From: CAZEMR01 sp964513465
GTDB taxonomy: Bacteria > Bacteroidota > Ignavibacteria > Kapaibacteriales > UBA2268
DNA length: 48,948 nt
Direction: 5' to 3'
NCBI GenBank assembly: GCA_964513465.1
Contig: CAZEMR010000018.1
Span: forward strand, 1 to 48,948
Shown in pieces: positions 31,097 through 40,778 of this stretch. The first letter of the stretch is position 1. Each line of letters starts with the position of its first letter. A model generated the notes under the pieces. The model was given only the letters and a program-made list of their open reading frames with translations. It ran no database searches and was not told the origin of the DNA. A program made the position numbers and the translations under genes.

Positions 31097-34000
31097 ATGA
31101 ATTCCCTGAGCTCATTCGCCCCTCTTATAAATGCCATCGAACGGCCAGCCGCTGTTATACGCCGCCAGCCGAACGAGTCTGGCGCATCCATCCATTGGTC
31201 TATTGCGCTGACCAACCAGCGATTAGCCGCGCTTATCGAATCGGGGCGCTTCCCCGAAGCCGAATTTATCTCCGGACTGCCTGATAATCCCGACGAAATC
31301 AGTTCGCAGGAATACAGGTTCGCCGGATCCGGCGATATCTATCAGATCAGCATCGAGCATATCTCCGGCGAACATTTCATGGCTGTATTAAGTACTAACT
31401 TCGGGCTCGCACTGGAAACCGATCAGCAGCTTCGTCTCTTCAGCAAGGGGCCTGTGGTAATGTTCCGCTGGCGCAATGCTCCGGGCTGGCCCGTAGAATT
31501 CGTGTCCGAAAATGTGCGCGACCTGTTCGGCTGGACCCGCGAAGACTTCCTCGAAAGGAGGATAGATTATTCGGAAATTATTCTTCCGGAAGATTTATCA
31601 CTAATAAATTCCGAAATGAAAAAAGCGATTGACAGCAAAAAATCGTTTCTGCAGCATTCTCCATACCGAGTACGCCATAAAAACGGCCACGCGCTCTGGG
31701 TGAATGATTTTACAGCAATCATGAATTATGACAATGGCAATCCGGAATATTTCCTCGGATATGTATTTGATATTAGCAAAATCAAGGAATCCGAAGCGCA
31801 ATCCCGACTTGACCGCGCAGAGCTCGAGCAAAAAAATGTGCAGCTCGAAATTGCCAACAACCAGTTGCAGGAAGAAATCCGCGGCCGCAAATTATACGAA
31901 AATAAGCTGATAGAAAGCGAAAACCGCTGGAAATTCGCTCTCGAAGGCAGCGGCGACGGAGTCTGGGACTGGAATATTCAGACCAGCGAGGTGTTTTTTT
32001 CCCGGCAATGGAAAAACATGCTCGGATTTCGGGAAAATGAAATCGAAAACTCACTCGACGAATGGGAAAAGCGAGTCCATCCGGATGATCTCAGCAGGGT
32101 TATGGCCGACATAACCGCACATATGGAGGGCCGCAATGATTATTATGTAAATGAACACCGCGTGCTCTGCAAGGACGGCAGCTATAAATGGATACTCGAC
32201 CGCGGCCGCGTATTCGAGCGCGACGAAGCAGGCAACCCGCTGCGCATGATCGGCACACATTCGGACATTACTGATCGCATTCAAATGGAAGACGAGCTCC
32301 GGTCCAGCAAAGAAAGGCTCGATTTGTTCTTCGCCCAGTCGATGGATGGCTTCTTTTTTATGATGATGGACCAACCTGTCGAATGGAATGACGAAACCGA
32401 CCGCGACATCGCGCTGGAGCACATATTCGACCACCAGCGAATAACACGAATCAACCAGGCCATGCTCGATCAGTACCAGCTTAAGGAAGAAGATTTTCTG
32501 GGAATGACTCCGCGCGATTTCTTTGCTCACGATATAGAAACCGGAAAAACCATCTGGAAAAAAATGCTCGACGAACGCAGGCTGCATATAGAAACCGACG
32601 AAAGACGCGCCGACGGCACCCAGATGTGGATAGAGGGCGATTATATATGTATGTACGACTCCGAAGGCAGATTCGCAGGCCACTTCGGCATTCAGCGCGA
32701 CGTCAGCGAAAATGTTCGGATGCTGAACGAATTGCGCGAGCGCGAAGAATTTCTGGCTACTATTCAGGAGACCGCCCAGGTCGGGATTCTGCTGATCGAG
32801 CGAACCACTAAGATGGTAAATTATGTCAATTCCAAAGCGCTGAACATGCTGGACATTACCCGGGAAGAGCTTATCGGACATAGATGCACCGATACAATAT
32901 GTCGGGACGTAGGATATTGCGGCGCCTGCGAAATGAACATCTCCGCCGAGCCTGCCGAGCGCGAAATGCTGCGCCGCGACGGCACGCCCATATATCTGCT
33001 AAAATCCAGCGTCGGAATTAACCTCGGCGGAATTGAGTACATACTCGAAACTTTCGTGGATATTTCCACTCAAAAAATCGCCGAGGGAATAATAGCCCGC
33101 AGCGAAGAAAAGCTCAAAAAATTCACTATGGCAGCCCACGACGCAATTATATATATAAATCACAAAGGCAGAATCGAATTATGGAATCGTGCCGCCGAAA
33201 AGATTTTCGGCTACTCCGAAAAAGAAGCTATCGGCAAAGACCTCCACAAACTTATTGCGCCGGCAAAATATTACGAACCCTTCCGAAAGGGATTCGAAAA
33301 ATTCAGTAAAACCGGCGAGGGCAACGCAGTCGGTCAGTCACTCGAGCTGACCGCTATCCGCAAGGGCGGCGAGGAATTCCCTGTCGAAATCGCTCTCAGC
33401 TCCCTGAAAATCGACGACAAGTGGCATGCCATAGGTATTATCAAAGACATTTCCGAAAGGAAAATATATGAAGAAAAAATCCGCGAATCCGAACGCCAGT
33501 ATAACGGACTTTTCAATAATTCATCCGATGCTATCTTCCTGATCGCAGTCGAGGGGCCCGGCCAGTTCAGATATGTGGCAATCAATCCCACCCATCAGCA
33601 GCTAACCGGATTCACAAACGACATAATCGCCGGCAAAACTCCCGAGGAATTGCTCGGCCAGGAAATGGCGGCAAAAGTTATCCTGAATTATTCCTTCTGC
33701 CACGAAAACGCAAGGCCTTATAATTACGAGGAAGAGCTTGCGCTGCCCGGGGGTCGGCGGACATGGATGACCAATCTGGTACCCATCAACGACGACAAAG
33801 GCAATATATATATGATTGCCGGAATATCGCGCGACATTACCGAGCGCAAGATTTTCGAAAAAGAATTGCTCCAGGCAAAAAACGAGGCCGAACACGCCAA
33901 CAGCGCCAAATCCATATTTCTGGCAAATATGAGCCACGAAATCCGCACGCCAATGAACTCAATTCTCGGATTCAGCGAAATCCTGCTTAACACGACAAAA

Positions 34001-35344
34001 GACAACCAGAAACGAAGCTATCTGAAGACCATACTCGCCAGCGGCAAGACACTGCTCTCGCTTATCAACGACATACTCGACCTTTCGAAAATCGAATCCG
34101 GCAAGCTCGAACTCGAAAACGAACCAATCAATCCGAGGGTTACGCTACAGGAATTAGTCGATATATTCTCTCAGAAGGCCCGCGAGAAAAATCTCGATCT
34201 GCGGCTGATTATCGAAGAGGACTTCCCCGAAGGCGTATTTTTAGACGAAATCCGACTGCGACAGATATTACTCAATCTGCTTGGCAATGCTATCAAATTT
34301 ACCGACAGCGGCTTCGTAAGACTCCACGCCGCCGCCCGCAGCGCTACCGACGAAACAATCGACCTGCGAATTGCCGTAGCCGACTCAGGCATCGGCATCG
34401 AACCAGCCGAGCAGGAAAATGTATTCGCATCATTCAGCCAGCAGACCGGCCAGAGCACCCGCAAATACGGCGGCACCGGACTCGGGCTGGCTATCAGCAA
34501 ACGTCTGGCCCTGATGATGCATGGCAGAATCGAACTGGAAAGCCGTCCCGGCGAGGGCAGTACATTTACTCTTGCGCTCGATTCGGTGCCGCTCGCAGCG
34601 CCGACGAATTCTAACCGTAATATTTTCAAATGGGACTCCGAAAGGATAATTTTCGAAAGCGCCACAGTTATGGTGGTCGACGACATCGCACAGAATCGTA
34701 TGCTGGTAAAGTCATATCTCAATCAGACAGAGCTATCCATCGTCGAGGCCGAATCAGGCCGCGAGGCTATCCGGCTGCTGGATACAATTCGACCAAATTT
34801 AATACTGATGGATCTGCGGATGCCAGAAATCGATGGCTACGAAACCACCCGCATAATCCGCGAAATCCCCGAAATAAAGGATATCCCGATCGTGGCGTTC
34901 ACCGCATCGGCAATGCAGCCAGAAAATGACCGCATCAAAGCCAGCTTCGACGGATACCTTCGCAAGCCCGTTCAGAAAAACGATCTTATTAATGAGCTGA
35001 TCCAGCACCTTACGCATTCGATTATCGACCCTCCCCTGGAAGACCACATCGAAATCGACGAAATTTCGGAAACATTTTTCGAGGAATTTTCACCCGGGAT
35101 TATTAAAATATTTAAAGAAAAATTTCATGCCGACGCCGCGCGACTGCTGGATATTATGGACATCTCGCAGCTCGATAAGTTTGCCCGTGACTTAAAAGAA
35201 TTTGCCGAAGAGAATAAAATTTCTTTAATTTCAGAAATCTCGAATCAACTATTATTAAGCTCGGAAAGTTTTGAATTCGAAAGAATTGAAAAATATCTGA
35301 ATAAATTAATACTGATATTTAATAATATGGAAAACCAGGAATAA
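31097..35344 (+). CDS. Multi-PAS hybrid histidine kinase with receiver and Hpt-like tail
   Basis: A 1415-residue cytoplasmic sensor with no membrane helix. A poorly conserved N-terminal part is followed by about six PAS domains (roughly 110-230, 275-395, 405-540, 545-665, 675-795, 800-925). Next come HisKA with His947 (NMSHEIRTPMNS), HATPase (NAIKFTDSG, GTGLGLAIS) and a receiver with Asp1239 (LILMDLRMPEIDGY) and the KPV Lys. The fourth PAS holds four Cys (597, 602, 608, 611). The last about 85 residues look like an Hpt four-helix bundle, but the expected AHxLK histidine is Arg1364 (FARDLKEFAEEN). The stop is 2 bases from the next kinase gene, so the pair is co-expressed. Signal unknown. Confidence 0.94.
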   Translation: MNSLSSFAPLINAIERPAAVIRRQPNESGASIHWSIALTNQRLAALIESGRFPEAEFISGLPDNPDEISSQEYRFAGSGDIYQISIEHISGEHFMAVLSTNFGLALETDQQLRLFSKGPVVMFRWRNAPGWPVEFVSENVRDLFGWTREDFLERRIDYSEIILPEDLSLINSEMKKAIDSKKSFLQHSPYRVRHKNGHALWVNDFTAIMNYDNGNPEYFLGYVFDISKIKESEAQSRLDRAELEQKNVQLEIANNQLQEEIRGRKLYENKLIESENRWKFALEGSGDGVWDWNIQTSEVFFSRQWKNMLGFRENEIENSLDEWEKRVHPDDLSRVMADITAHMEGRNDYYVNEHRVLCKDGSYKWILDRGRVFERDEAGNPLRMIGTHSDITDRIQMEDELRSSKERLDLFFAQSMDGFFFMMMDQPVEWNDETDRDIALEHIFDHQRITRINQAMLDQYQLKEEDFLGMTPRDFFAHDIETGKTIWKKMLDERRLHIETDERRADGTQMWIEGDYICMYDSEGRFAGHFGIQRDVSENVRMLNELREREEFLATIQETAQVGILLIERTTKMVNYVNSKALNMLDITREELIGHRCTDTICRDVGYCGACEMNISAEPAEREMLRRDGTPIYLLKSSVGINLGGIEYILETFVDISTQKIAEGIIARSEEKLKKFTMAAHDAIIYINHKGRIELWNRAAEKIFGYSEKEAIGKDLHKLIAPAKYYEPFRKGFEKFSKTGEGNAVGQSLELTAIRKGGEEFPVEIALSSLKIDDKWHAIGIIKDISERKIYEEKIRESERQYNGLFNNSSDAIFLIAVEGPGQFRYVAINPTHQQLTGFTNDIIAGKTPEELLGQEMAAKVILNYSFCHENARPYNYEEELALPGGRRTWMTNLVPINDDKGNIYMIAGISRDITERKIFEKELLQAKNEAEHANSAKSIFLANMSHEIRTPMNSILGFSEILLNTTKDNQKRSYLKTILASGKTLLSLINDILDLSKIESGKLELENEPINPRVTLQELVDIFSQKAREKNLDLRLIIEEDFPEGVFLDEIRLRQILLNLLGNAIKFTDSGFVRLHAAARSATDETIDLRIAVADSGIGIEPAEQENVFASFSQQTGQSTRKYGGTGLGLAISKRLALMMHGRIELESRPGEGSTFTLALDSVPLAAPTNSNRNIFKWDSERIIFESATVMVVDDIAQNRMLVKSYLNQTELSIVEAESGREAIRLLDTIRPNLILMDLRMPEIDGYETTRIIREIPEIKDIPIVAFTASAMQPENDRIKASFDGYLRKPVQKNDLINELIQHLTHSIIDPPLEDHIEIDEISETFFEEFSPGIIKIFKEKFHADAARLLDIMDISQLDKFARDLKEFAEENKISLISEISNQLLLSSESFEFERIEKYLNKLILIFNNMENQE

Positions 35345-35346
35345 CC

Positions 35347-36609
35347 ATGGAAAACAATGAACACATTATAGAAAAAAGCTCGATACTGATTGTCGACGAC
35401 CAGCCGCGCAATCTTCAGGTCATAGCCTCGGTGCTGAATAAAAACTACAGCCTTCTGATCGCCAAAAACGGCCCGAAGGCGCTCGAAATAGCCCGAGAAA
35501 AAAAGCCCGACCTGATATTACTCGATATTATGATGCCCGAAATGAGCGGATTCGAGGTCTGCGAAAAACTCAAGGCCGACCCCGAAACCCGCGAAATTCC
35601 AGTTATTTTTCTGACTGCAAAGAACGAGACCGACGACATAGTCCACGGATTCCAGCTCGGAGCGGTGGATTACGTTACCAAGCCCTTCAATCACGCGGAA
35701 ATTGCCGTGCGCATCAAAAATCATATCAATCTGCAGGAGGCATTTAAAACAATCCGGCGACAGAATTCAACGCTCGAAAAGCGTAATCGCGATCTACGGC
35801 TGGCCCACAATTCCCTCGAGCGGCATAACTCACGCCTGAATCATATGTATCAGCACATACTCGGATCCGAGCAGGAACTTCGCGAGGCCAATTCCAAACT
35901 GGAGGGCATTAACCAGGAAAAAGATAAATTCTTCTCGATTATCGCCCACGACCTGCGCGGACCGATAGGCAGCTTTATGGGGCTATCCGAAGTAATGAAA
36001 AACGATCTGGATTCGATGGATAAAAAGGAAATTTCCGACTTTGCGCAGACGATGTATGCTGCTGCCCAGGGATCTTTCCGGCTTCTGGAAAGCCTGCTGG
36101 AGTGGTCGCGCGCCAAGCGGAATATCATCCCTTACGAGCCGCACAAAACCGATTTCCATATGATCGCCCGCCGCGCTATCGATCTGCTGGCTCCGGGCGC
36201 CGATCAGAAAGGCATCCGGCTGGTCAACGAAATCCCCAATGATACAGTGGTTTACGCAGACGACAATATGATGTATACAATCGTTCGCAATTTATTCTCG
36301 AATGCGATCAAATTTTCGTACAAAGATTCGAAAATTACAATATTCAAAGCCGGCGAGGAAGGCGATTTCGTGAAAATCGGTATTCAGGATCAGGGTGCAG
36401 GCATACCGGAGGAAATACAAGCAAAATTATTTACCGCCGGAGAAAAAATATCCACCCCGGGCACTCAGAACGAACCCGGCACAGGGCTGGGCCTTATGCT
36501 GGTCAAAGAATTCGTAAACAAAAACGGCGGCGAGATTTACGTCGAAAGCGAAGTAGGCAAAGGCAGCACTTTCTACTTTACAATTCCCCTAAAGGAAATC
36601 GCCGCTTAG
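35347..36609 (+). CDS. Receiver domain-histidine kinase hybrid (REC-coil-HisKA-HATPase)
   Basis: A 420-residue soluble kinase. The receiver (about 10-130) has Asp60 in LILLDIMMPEMSGF and VTKPF. A coiled coil (about 135-190) leads to HisKA with His201 in SIIAHDLRGPIGS, then HATPase with DQGAGIPEE and GTGLGLMLVKEF. The start is 2 bases after the stop of the large hybrid kinase, which suggests the large kinase could phosphorylate this receiver and so tune the second kinase. It shares architecture and many motifs with the 1725-2894 protein. Its stop codon overlaps the nadC stop on the opposite strand by three bases. Confidence 0.93.
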   Translation: MENNEHIIEKSSILIVDDQPRNLQVIASVLNKNYSLLIAKNGPKALEIAREKKPDLILLDIMMPEMSGFEVCEKLKADPETREIPVIFLTAKNETDDIVHGFQLGAVDYVTKPFNHAEIAVRIKNHINLQEAFKTIRRQNSTLEKRNRDLRLAHNSLERHNSRLNHMYQHILGSEQELREANSKLEGINQEKDKFFSIIAHDLRGPIGSFMGLSEVMKNDLDSMDKKEISDFAQTMYAAAQGSFRLLESLLEWSRAKRNIIPYEPHKTDFHMIARRAIDLLAPGADQKGIRLVNEIPNDTVVYADDNMMYTIVRNLFSNAIKFSYKDSKITIFKAGEEGDFVKIGIQDQGAGIPEEIQAKLFTAGEKISTPGTQNEPGTGLGLMLVKEFVNKNGGEIYVESEVGKGSTFYFTIPLKEIAA

Positions 36610-37466
36610 TCGAATTCCATATGAATATCCGCGGCGCGGACGCTGTGCGTCAGCGCTCCTACCGATACGGCATTGACTCCCGCGGCGGCGTAATCAGCGA
36701 TTGTAATCAGATTAATCCCGCCCGAGGCCTCTATAAATATATCCCCGCCATCTGGCGAATCGCGGATGATTTCGACTGCCCGGCGGCATTCGTCCGGAGT
36801 CATATTATCCAGCAGAAAGCCATCCACACGCGCAGCAAGCCCCTCGGCAATCTGATCAAACGTATCGACCTCGAGCTCTATCGGCAACCCCGCGCCTGCG
36901 CGCCGGATTTTATCGACCGCCCGTCCGATGCTGCCCGCTGCAGTGATATGATTGTCCTTAACCAATATTCCAGAAGATAAATCCAGCCGGTGGTTGAATC
37001 CCCCGCCCACTGCGACTGCGTATTTTTCGAACAGCCGCAATCCGGGAGTAGTCTTTCGCGTATCCAGCACTTTTACTCCGTATGGCGATGCAAGCCGCGC
37101 GTATTCAAGCGTTTGCGTTGCAATTCCGCACAGCCTCTGGAGCAAATTCAGCAATACCCGCTCGGTGCGCAGGATCTGCGCCGCCGGACCGTCGATCCGG
37201 GCGATGATGTCGCCGTCCCGGAGCTTATCTCCATCGCGGGCAAGGACTTCCACCAAACAGCTCTCGTCAAAAAAATTGCGGATCAATGGTTCGCCGGCGA
37301 ATACCAGATCGCTCTGGGCCTCGATAATCGCCCGGGCCGCTGCGCCGCGGTCGAATATCGGATCGGTGGTGGCATCCCCCCGCGGGGCATCCTCGGCCAT
37401 GAATTCAATTGCTTTGGCGCGGATATATTCATCCGGCAATTTGTTATATATCGTGTATTCGATCAT
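36606..37466 (-). CDS. nadC: Nicotinate-nucleotide pyrophosphorylase (quinolinate PRTase)
   Basis: A 286-residue enzyme that converts quinolinate and PRPP to nicotinate mononucleotide, the third step of NAD synthesis. The start is the ATG 37464-37466, which overlaps the nadA stop (ATGA); an open frame continues upstream but has no similarity to the family. Family motifs include EDAPRGDATTD, LNLLQRLCGIATQT, VLDTRKTTPGLRLFEKYAVAVGGG and HRLDLSSGILVKDNH, followed by ELEVDTFDQ and the phosphate-binding EASGGIN. Length is normal. It forms an operon with nadA. Confidence 0.96.
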   Translation of the reverse strand: MIEYTIYNKLPDEYIRAKAIEFMAEDAPRGDATTDPIFDRGAAARAIIEAQSDLVFAGEPLIRNFFDESCLVEVLARDGDKLRDGDIIARIDGPAAQILRTERVLLNLLQRLCGIATQTLEYARLASPYGVKVLDTRKTTPGLRLFEKYAVAVGGGFNHRLDLSSGILVKDNHITAAGSIGRAVDKIRRAGAGLPIELEVDTFDQIAEGLAARVDGFLLDNMTPDECRRAVEIIRDSPDGGDIFIEASGGINLITIADYAAAGVNAVSVGALTHSVRAADIHMEFD

Positions 37467-38386
37467 TTGCTCAGCTCCAGCATTCTTTCGAGCGGCTTCA
37501 ACGCGCGCAGCCGAACTTCTTCGTCCATTTCGATGCGGGGCCCGAGCCGTTCGAGCGCGGCGATCATTTTGTCGATCGTATTCAACCGCATAAACGGACA
37601 TTCGTTGCAGGCGCAGCCCTCCATGTTCGGTACCGCGAGAAATTCCTTATCGGGCATTTCTTTTTTCATCTGATGAATTATTCCCGGCTCGGTGGCAACG
37701 ATGAATTTGCTGCGGTCGCTGTCCTTTGCGCGGGTGATTATCTTGCTGGTCGATCCGATGAAGTCGGCGTAGTCGAGCACATTCGGCGGGCACTCCGGAT
37801 GCGCGAGCACTTCCGCGTCGGGGTGTTCTGCCTGCATTCCGATTATCGCCTGCTCGGAGAAAATCTCGTGCACCTGGCATGTGCCATTCCAGAGCGTCAT
37901 ATCGCGGCCGGTGATTTTTTCGACGTATCGCCCGAGATATTTGTCCGGCGCGAAAAGAATTTTCTCGCCTTCGGGCACGCTCAGGACGATTTTGTCGGCA
38001 TTGGATGATGTACAGATAATGTCCGACATCGCCTTGACCGCTGCGGTGCAATTTATATAAGAGATCACTGTGCAGGGCTGGTTGTCGTCGATCCATTTTT
38101 TGAATGCTCCTGGCTCGGCGCTTTCTGCGAGCGAACATCCGGCTTCAGGGTCGGGAATAAGGACAATTTTGTCCGGGTTGAGAATCTTTGCGGTCTCGGC
38201 CATAAAATGCACGCCGCAGAAGAGTATGACGTCGGCGTCGGTCTTTTTGGCGGCCTGAGCCAGCGCGAGGCTGTCGCCGAGGAAGTCGGCGGCATCCTGA
38301 ATTTCGGGTTCCTGGTAGTAATGCGCGAGTATGACTGCGTTGCGTTCTTTGCGTAGCCTGTTTAGTTTTTCTATCTTGCTTTCCAT
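37463..38386 (-). CDS. nadA: Quinolinate synthase
   Basis: A 307-residue [4Fe-4S] enzyme that condenses iminoaspartate (from NadB) with dihydroxyacetone phosphate to give quinolinate. The cluster ligands expected for the family are present: Cys57 (ILFCGVHFMAETAK), Cys199 (VLAHPECPPNV) and one of Cys258/260/263 (GCACNECPFMRLN). The N-terminal substrate motif VILAHYYQEPEIQDAADF is intact. It is first in the nadA-nadC operon, with a four-base overlap. Confidence 0.96.
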   Translation of the reverse strand: MESKIEKLNRLRKERNAVILAHYYQEPEIQDAADFLGDSLALAQAAKKTDADVILFCGVHFMAETAKILNPDKIVLIPDPEAGCSLAESAEPGAFKKWIDDNQPCTVISYINCTAAVKAMSDIICTSSNADKIVLSVPEGEKILFAPDKYLGRYVEKITGRDMTLWNGTCQVHEIFSEQAIIGMQAEHPDAEVLAHPECPPNVLDYADFIGSTSKIITRAKDSDRSKFIVATEPGIIHQMKKEMPDKEFLAVPNMEGCACNECPFMRLNTIDKMIAALERLGPRIEMDEEVRLRALKPLERMLELSK

Positions 38387-38417
38387 TGCTTTTTCTGAGT
38401 ATTAAAAATTGGTAAAT

Positions 38418-38435
38418 CGTTCACCAAAATGAACG
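38418..38435 (-). terminator. Possible hairpin between OmpA-family gene and nadA
   Basis: A six-base stem CGTTCA/TGAACG (38418-38423 with 38430-38435) encloses CCAAAA, lying 35 bases beyond the stop of the OmpA-family gene on the minus strand. A competing TTGGT/ACCAA pairing overlaps it. The T content downstream is moderate. It could terminate the OmpA-family transcript or act in the nadA leader. Confidence 0.3.
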
Positions 38436-38469
38436 AACAAAACCGGATAGAATTGCCCGAATTTGGCGC

Positions 38470-40566
38470 TTATTCGCGGATGATCTCTATCAATACCGTG
38501 CGCGAAAGGAAGCGCTCCGGCGGGGTGTCGTAAGAATCGATTCCCGGCGGAAACTCCTCGAATACAAGCCCTTTTGCATAAATAATATTCGCATCCGGCT
38601 TGATTTCTTTGATGAATCCGGCGGTATTGCGCGCGCGTTCGGCGGCAAGCTCTATATTTATTTCGGGGTTGCCGAGGTTATCCGTGTAACCGGTTATTCG
38701 GATTTTGTCGTCCGATTCGACATATCCCATCAGATTTCGCAGCGCAAATATATGATTGTCGCGAATATCCGACTTCCGCACCTCGAACAGAACAAAAGCA
38801 ATCCGGCGAATCTCGTTTGAGACCGTATCCTTGACCACTTCGATTGACTGATATGCGGCCGCGCTTTTGCCGGCGGTGTCGGCAATTTGATAATAAATAT
38901 CTATCGGCTGATGGGAATTCAGCTCCATCGCATCGGTTTGACTAATCGAGTGCTCGATCATTTTCGGGGCTCCCTCGCCGCGGACGTCGAGCAGCGTATC
39001 AACGCCCTGGAGAGCCAACGCGCGCCACTGGCCTACGCCGGAAACAGTCGAGCCATGCGGGTCTATATAAATTGCCGGGGGTTCCACGGTGGCAATATCG
39101 ACTGGATGAGTTCTTACAATCGGCCGCAGCAGAGCCGGGTCGTTGGCAACAATTGTGACGCGGCGGTTCTCGGAATATCCGATTTCGTTGCGGGTGACCG
39201 TTGGATTTTCGGGATAGCATTTGCTTTCGGGCACATTGATTGCAATCCGGGAAGTATCTATATCCCATATATTTACAAAGTAATCTCTTATGTAATGCAC
39301 ACGCCTAAGTGCAAGCTGGCAGTCGGAACGCTCGGTCACAGAATCCGCGCCCCCGATCAGAGTAATGCGATAGTCAGGATTTTCGAACATCCTCTGGCCG
39401 ATTATATTCAGAAGTTTGCGATGAAATTCCAGCGGTTTTGGCTGGGTTTCATTAAGCGAAAATTCATTTTTATTATTAATTAAATCATATAAATCCAATG
39501 GCTTATCGGAATTTTTCTTGAAAAACACGAGCGGCATCAGCGGAAAGGATTCCGCCGTGTATTTTTTCGCAATCGTGATCGTTTCCGTATTCACAGCGAT
39601 ATTGACCTCGAGCGGCACGATCTCCTTGATCATCACAGGTGTATAAATCGTATCGGTGCGCGTCAGTATCTGATTGCGAATTATTAGCTTGCCCGCCTTT
39701 TCCTCGATCTCGTCCATCGGTATTTCACGGCCGCGGACGTATTCGGCAACGCGAATATCCTTCGATTCGATTTCGAGCGTATCGATGCGAAGCTCTTCGC
39801 GGTATTCGACTTTAGGCGCAGGTTCGGGTGCGTATTTGATCGCCAGCCCCGCGCGCAAAAAATCGCCCTTCCATTTGGTCTGGCGAACGAAATCCGTAAG
39901 CCCCAGCGCAAAATGAACTTCCGGAGCCAGCCGCATGGTATTATCGGCGTTCAGCGGCAGCTCATAGCTGATCCCCGCGGTGAGCGCGGCGTAAATCGAT
40001 GACGACTCGGGGATATCCCCGGAGCTCTGGTTGCGGGTGCGTGTGCCGGTGTCGTAAAAGACGCCGCGGTCGGATGGCTGACGAATGACCTCGCTCTGTT
40101 CGTAGGTCTTCGTCAGCAGGAAATTCGCATGACCTCCCGCGTGCAAACGCAGACCATATATGACGTTATAGCTGATATACGGTTCGACGGCCACCCCCGC
40201 CAGCGACGCATCGATTATGTGCTCGAACTCGCCGCGGACGGCCTCGTCGCCCACGCGAATGAATTCATCCTCGATCCGGCTAAGCTTCGCACCGAGCGAG
40301 CTATAGCCAGCGCGCAGCCCTACTTCGAATCCGAAGGGAATCGGTAATTCGTACAAAAATCCGACCGAGAAACCGCTGCCGTCGCCCTTTTCGAACAGCG
40401 GGCAGCAATTGGGCACTCCCGGCAGAGCGGTGAACGAGGGCCTATGAATATTGTATTGCCAGCCTGCGTATATGCCGTATTTGGCGTCGTCTATCGGGCT
40501 GGCGCTTTCCTGTCCGGCCGCAAAAAATGGTATAAACATCAAAAGCAGAAATGCGGAAATTTTCAT
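38470..40566 (-). CDS. OmpA-family outer-membrane protein with two OmpA-like domains
   Basis: A 698-residue exported protein: signal MKISAFLLLMFIPFFAAGQ, then an N-terminal beta-barrel region of about 220 residues (GFSVGFLYELPIPFGFEVGL and similar strands). A linker follows, then a first, degenerate OmpA-like domain (about 355-475; FFKKNSDKPLDLYDL, ITLIGGADSVTERSDCQLAL). An immunoglobulin-like segment follows (about 490-590). The second OmpA-like domain at the C-terminus (about 590-698) has the peptidoglycan-binding pattern ITGYTDNLGNPEINIELAAERA. It would tie the outer membrane to the cell wall. The double OmpA arrangement is uncommon. It is divergent from hydG, with 212 bases between them. 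Confidence 0.85.
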   Translation of the reverse strand: MKISAFLLLMFIPFFAAGQESASPIDDAKYGIYAGWQYNIHRPSFTALPGVPNCCPLFEKGDGSGFSVGFLYELPIPFGFEVGLRAGYSSLGAKLSRIEDEFIRVGDEAVRGEFEHIIDASLAGVAVEPYISYNVIYGLRLHAGGHANFLLTKTYEQSEVIRQPSDRGVFYDTGTRTRNQSSGDIPESSSIYAALTAGISYELPLNADNTMRLAPEVHFALGLTDFVRQTKWKGDFLRAGLAIKYAPEPAPKVEYREELRIDTLEIESKDIRVAEYVRGREIPMDEIEEKAGKLIIRNQILTRTDTIYTPVMIKEIVPLEVNIAVNTETITIAKKYTAESFPLMPLVFFKKNSDKPLDLYDLINNKNEFSLNETQPKPLEFHRKLLNIIGQRMFENPDYRITLIGGADSVTERSDCQLALRRVHYIRDYFVNIWDIDTSRIAINVPESKCYPENPTVTRNEIGYSENRRVTIVANDPALLRPIVRTHPVDIATVEPPAIYIDPHGSTVSGVGQWRALALQGVDTLLDVRGEGAPKMIEHSISQTDAMELNSHQPIDIYYQIADTAGKSAAAYQSIEVVKDTVSNEIRRIAFVLFEVRKSDIRDNHIFALRNLMGYVESDDKIRITGYTDNLGNPEINIELAAERARNTAGFIKEIKPDANIIYAKGLVFEEFPPGIDSYDTPPERFLSRTVLIEIIRE

Positions 40567-40778
40567 ATCAATTCAAAAAGGTAATATTTGAATTTCCAGA
40601 GATTTGACATTTAAATTAAGCAATATATTTTATTATTAATAATTTTTTGAAAAATTCCGGCGAATTCCTCTCTCATTGCGCTCTTCAAAATTTTAGGCTC
40701 ATCAAATTTATTTGAGCTTTTTTCGTGTTTGCTTATGAAAATTTGACAGTTTCCGACAAGTATTTTCAGATATATATA

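Noticed and set aside
37467..37601. N-terminal extension of NadC by 45 residues
   Set aside because: The extension is Arg/Ala-rich, lies within nadA and has no family similarity. The ATG overlapping the nadA stop gives the normal NadC length.
40707..40714. TTTATTTG as a -7 element for hydG
   Set aside because: One mismatch in the key second base and no -33 TTTG at 17-21 bases upstream; I could not find a convincing promoter in this interval.
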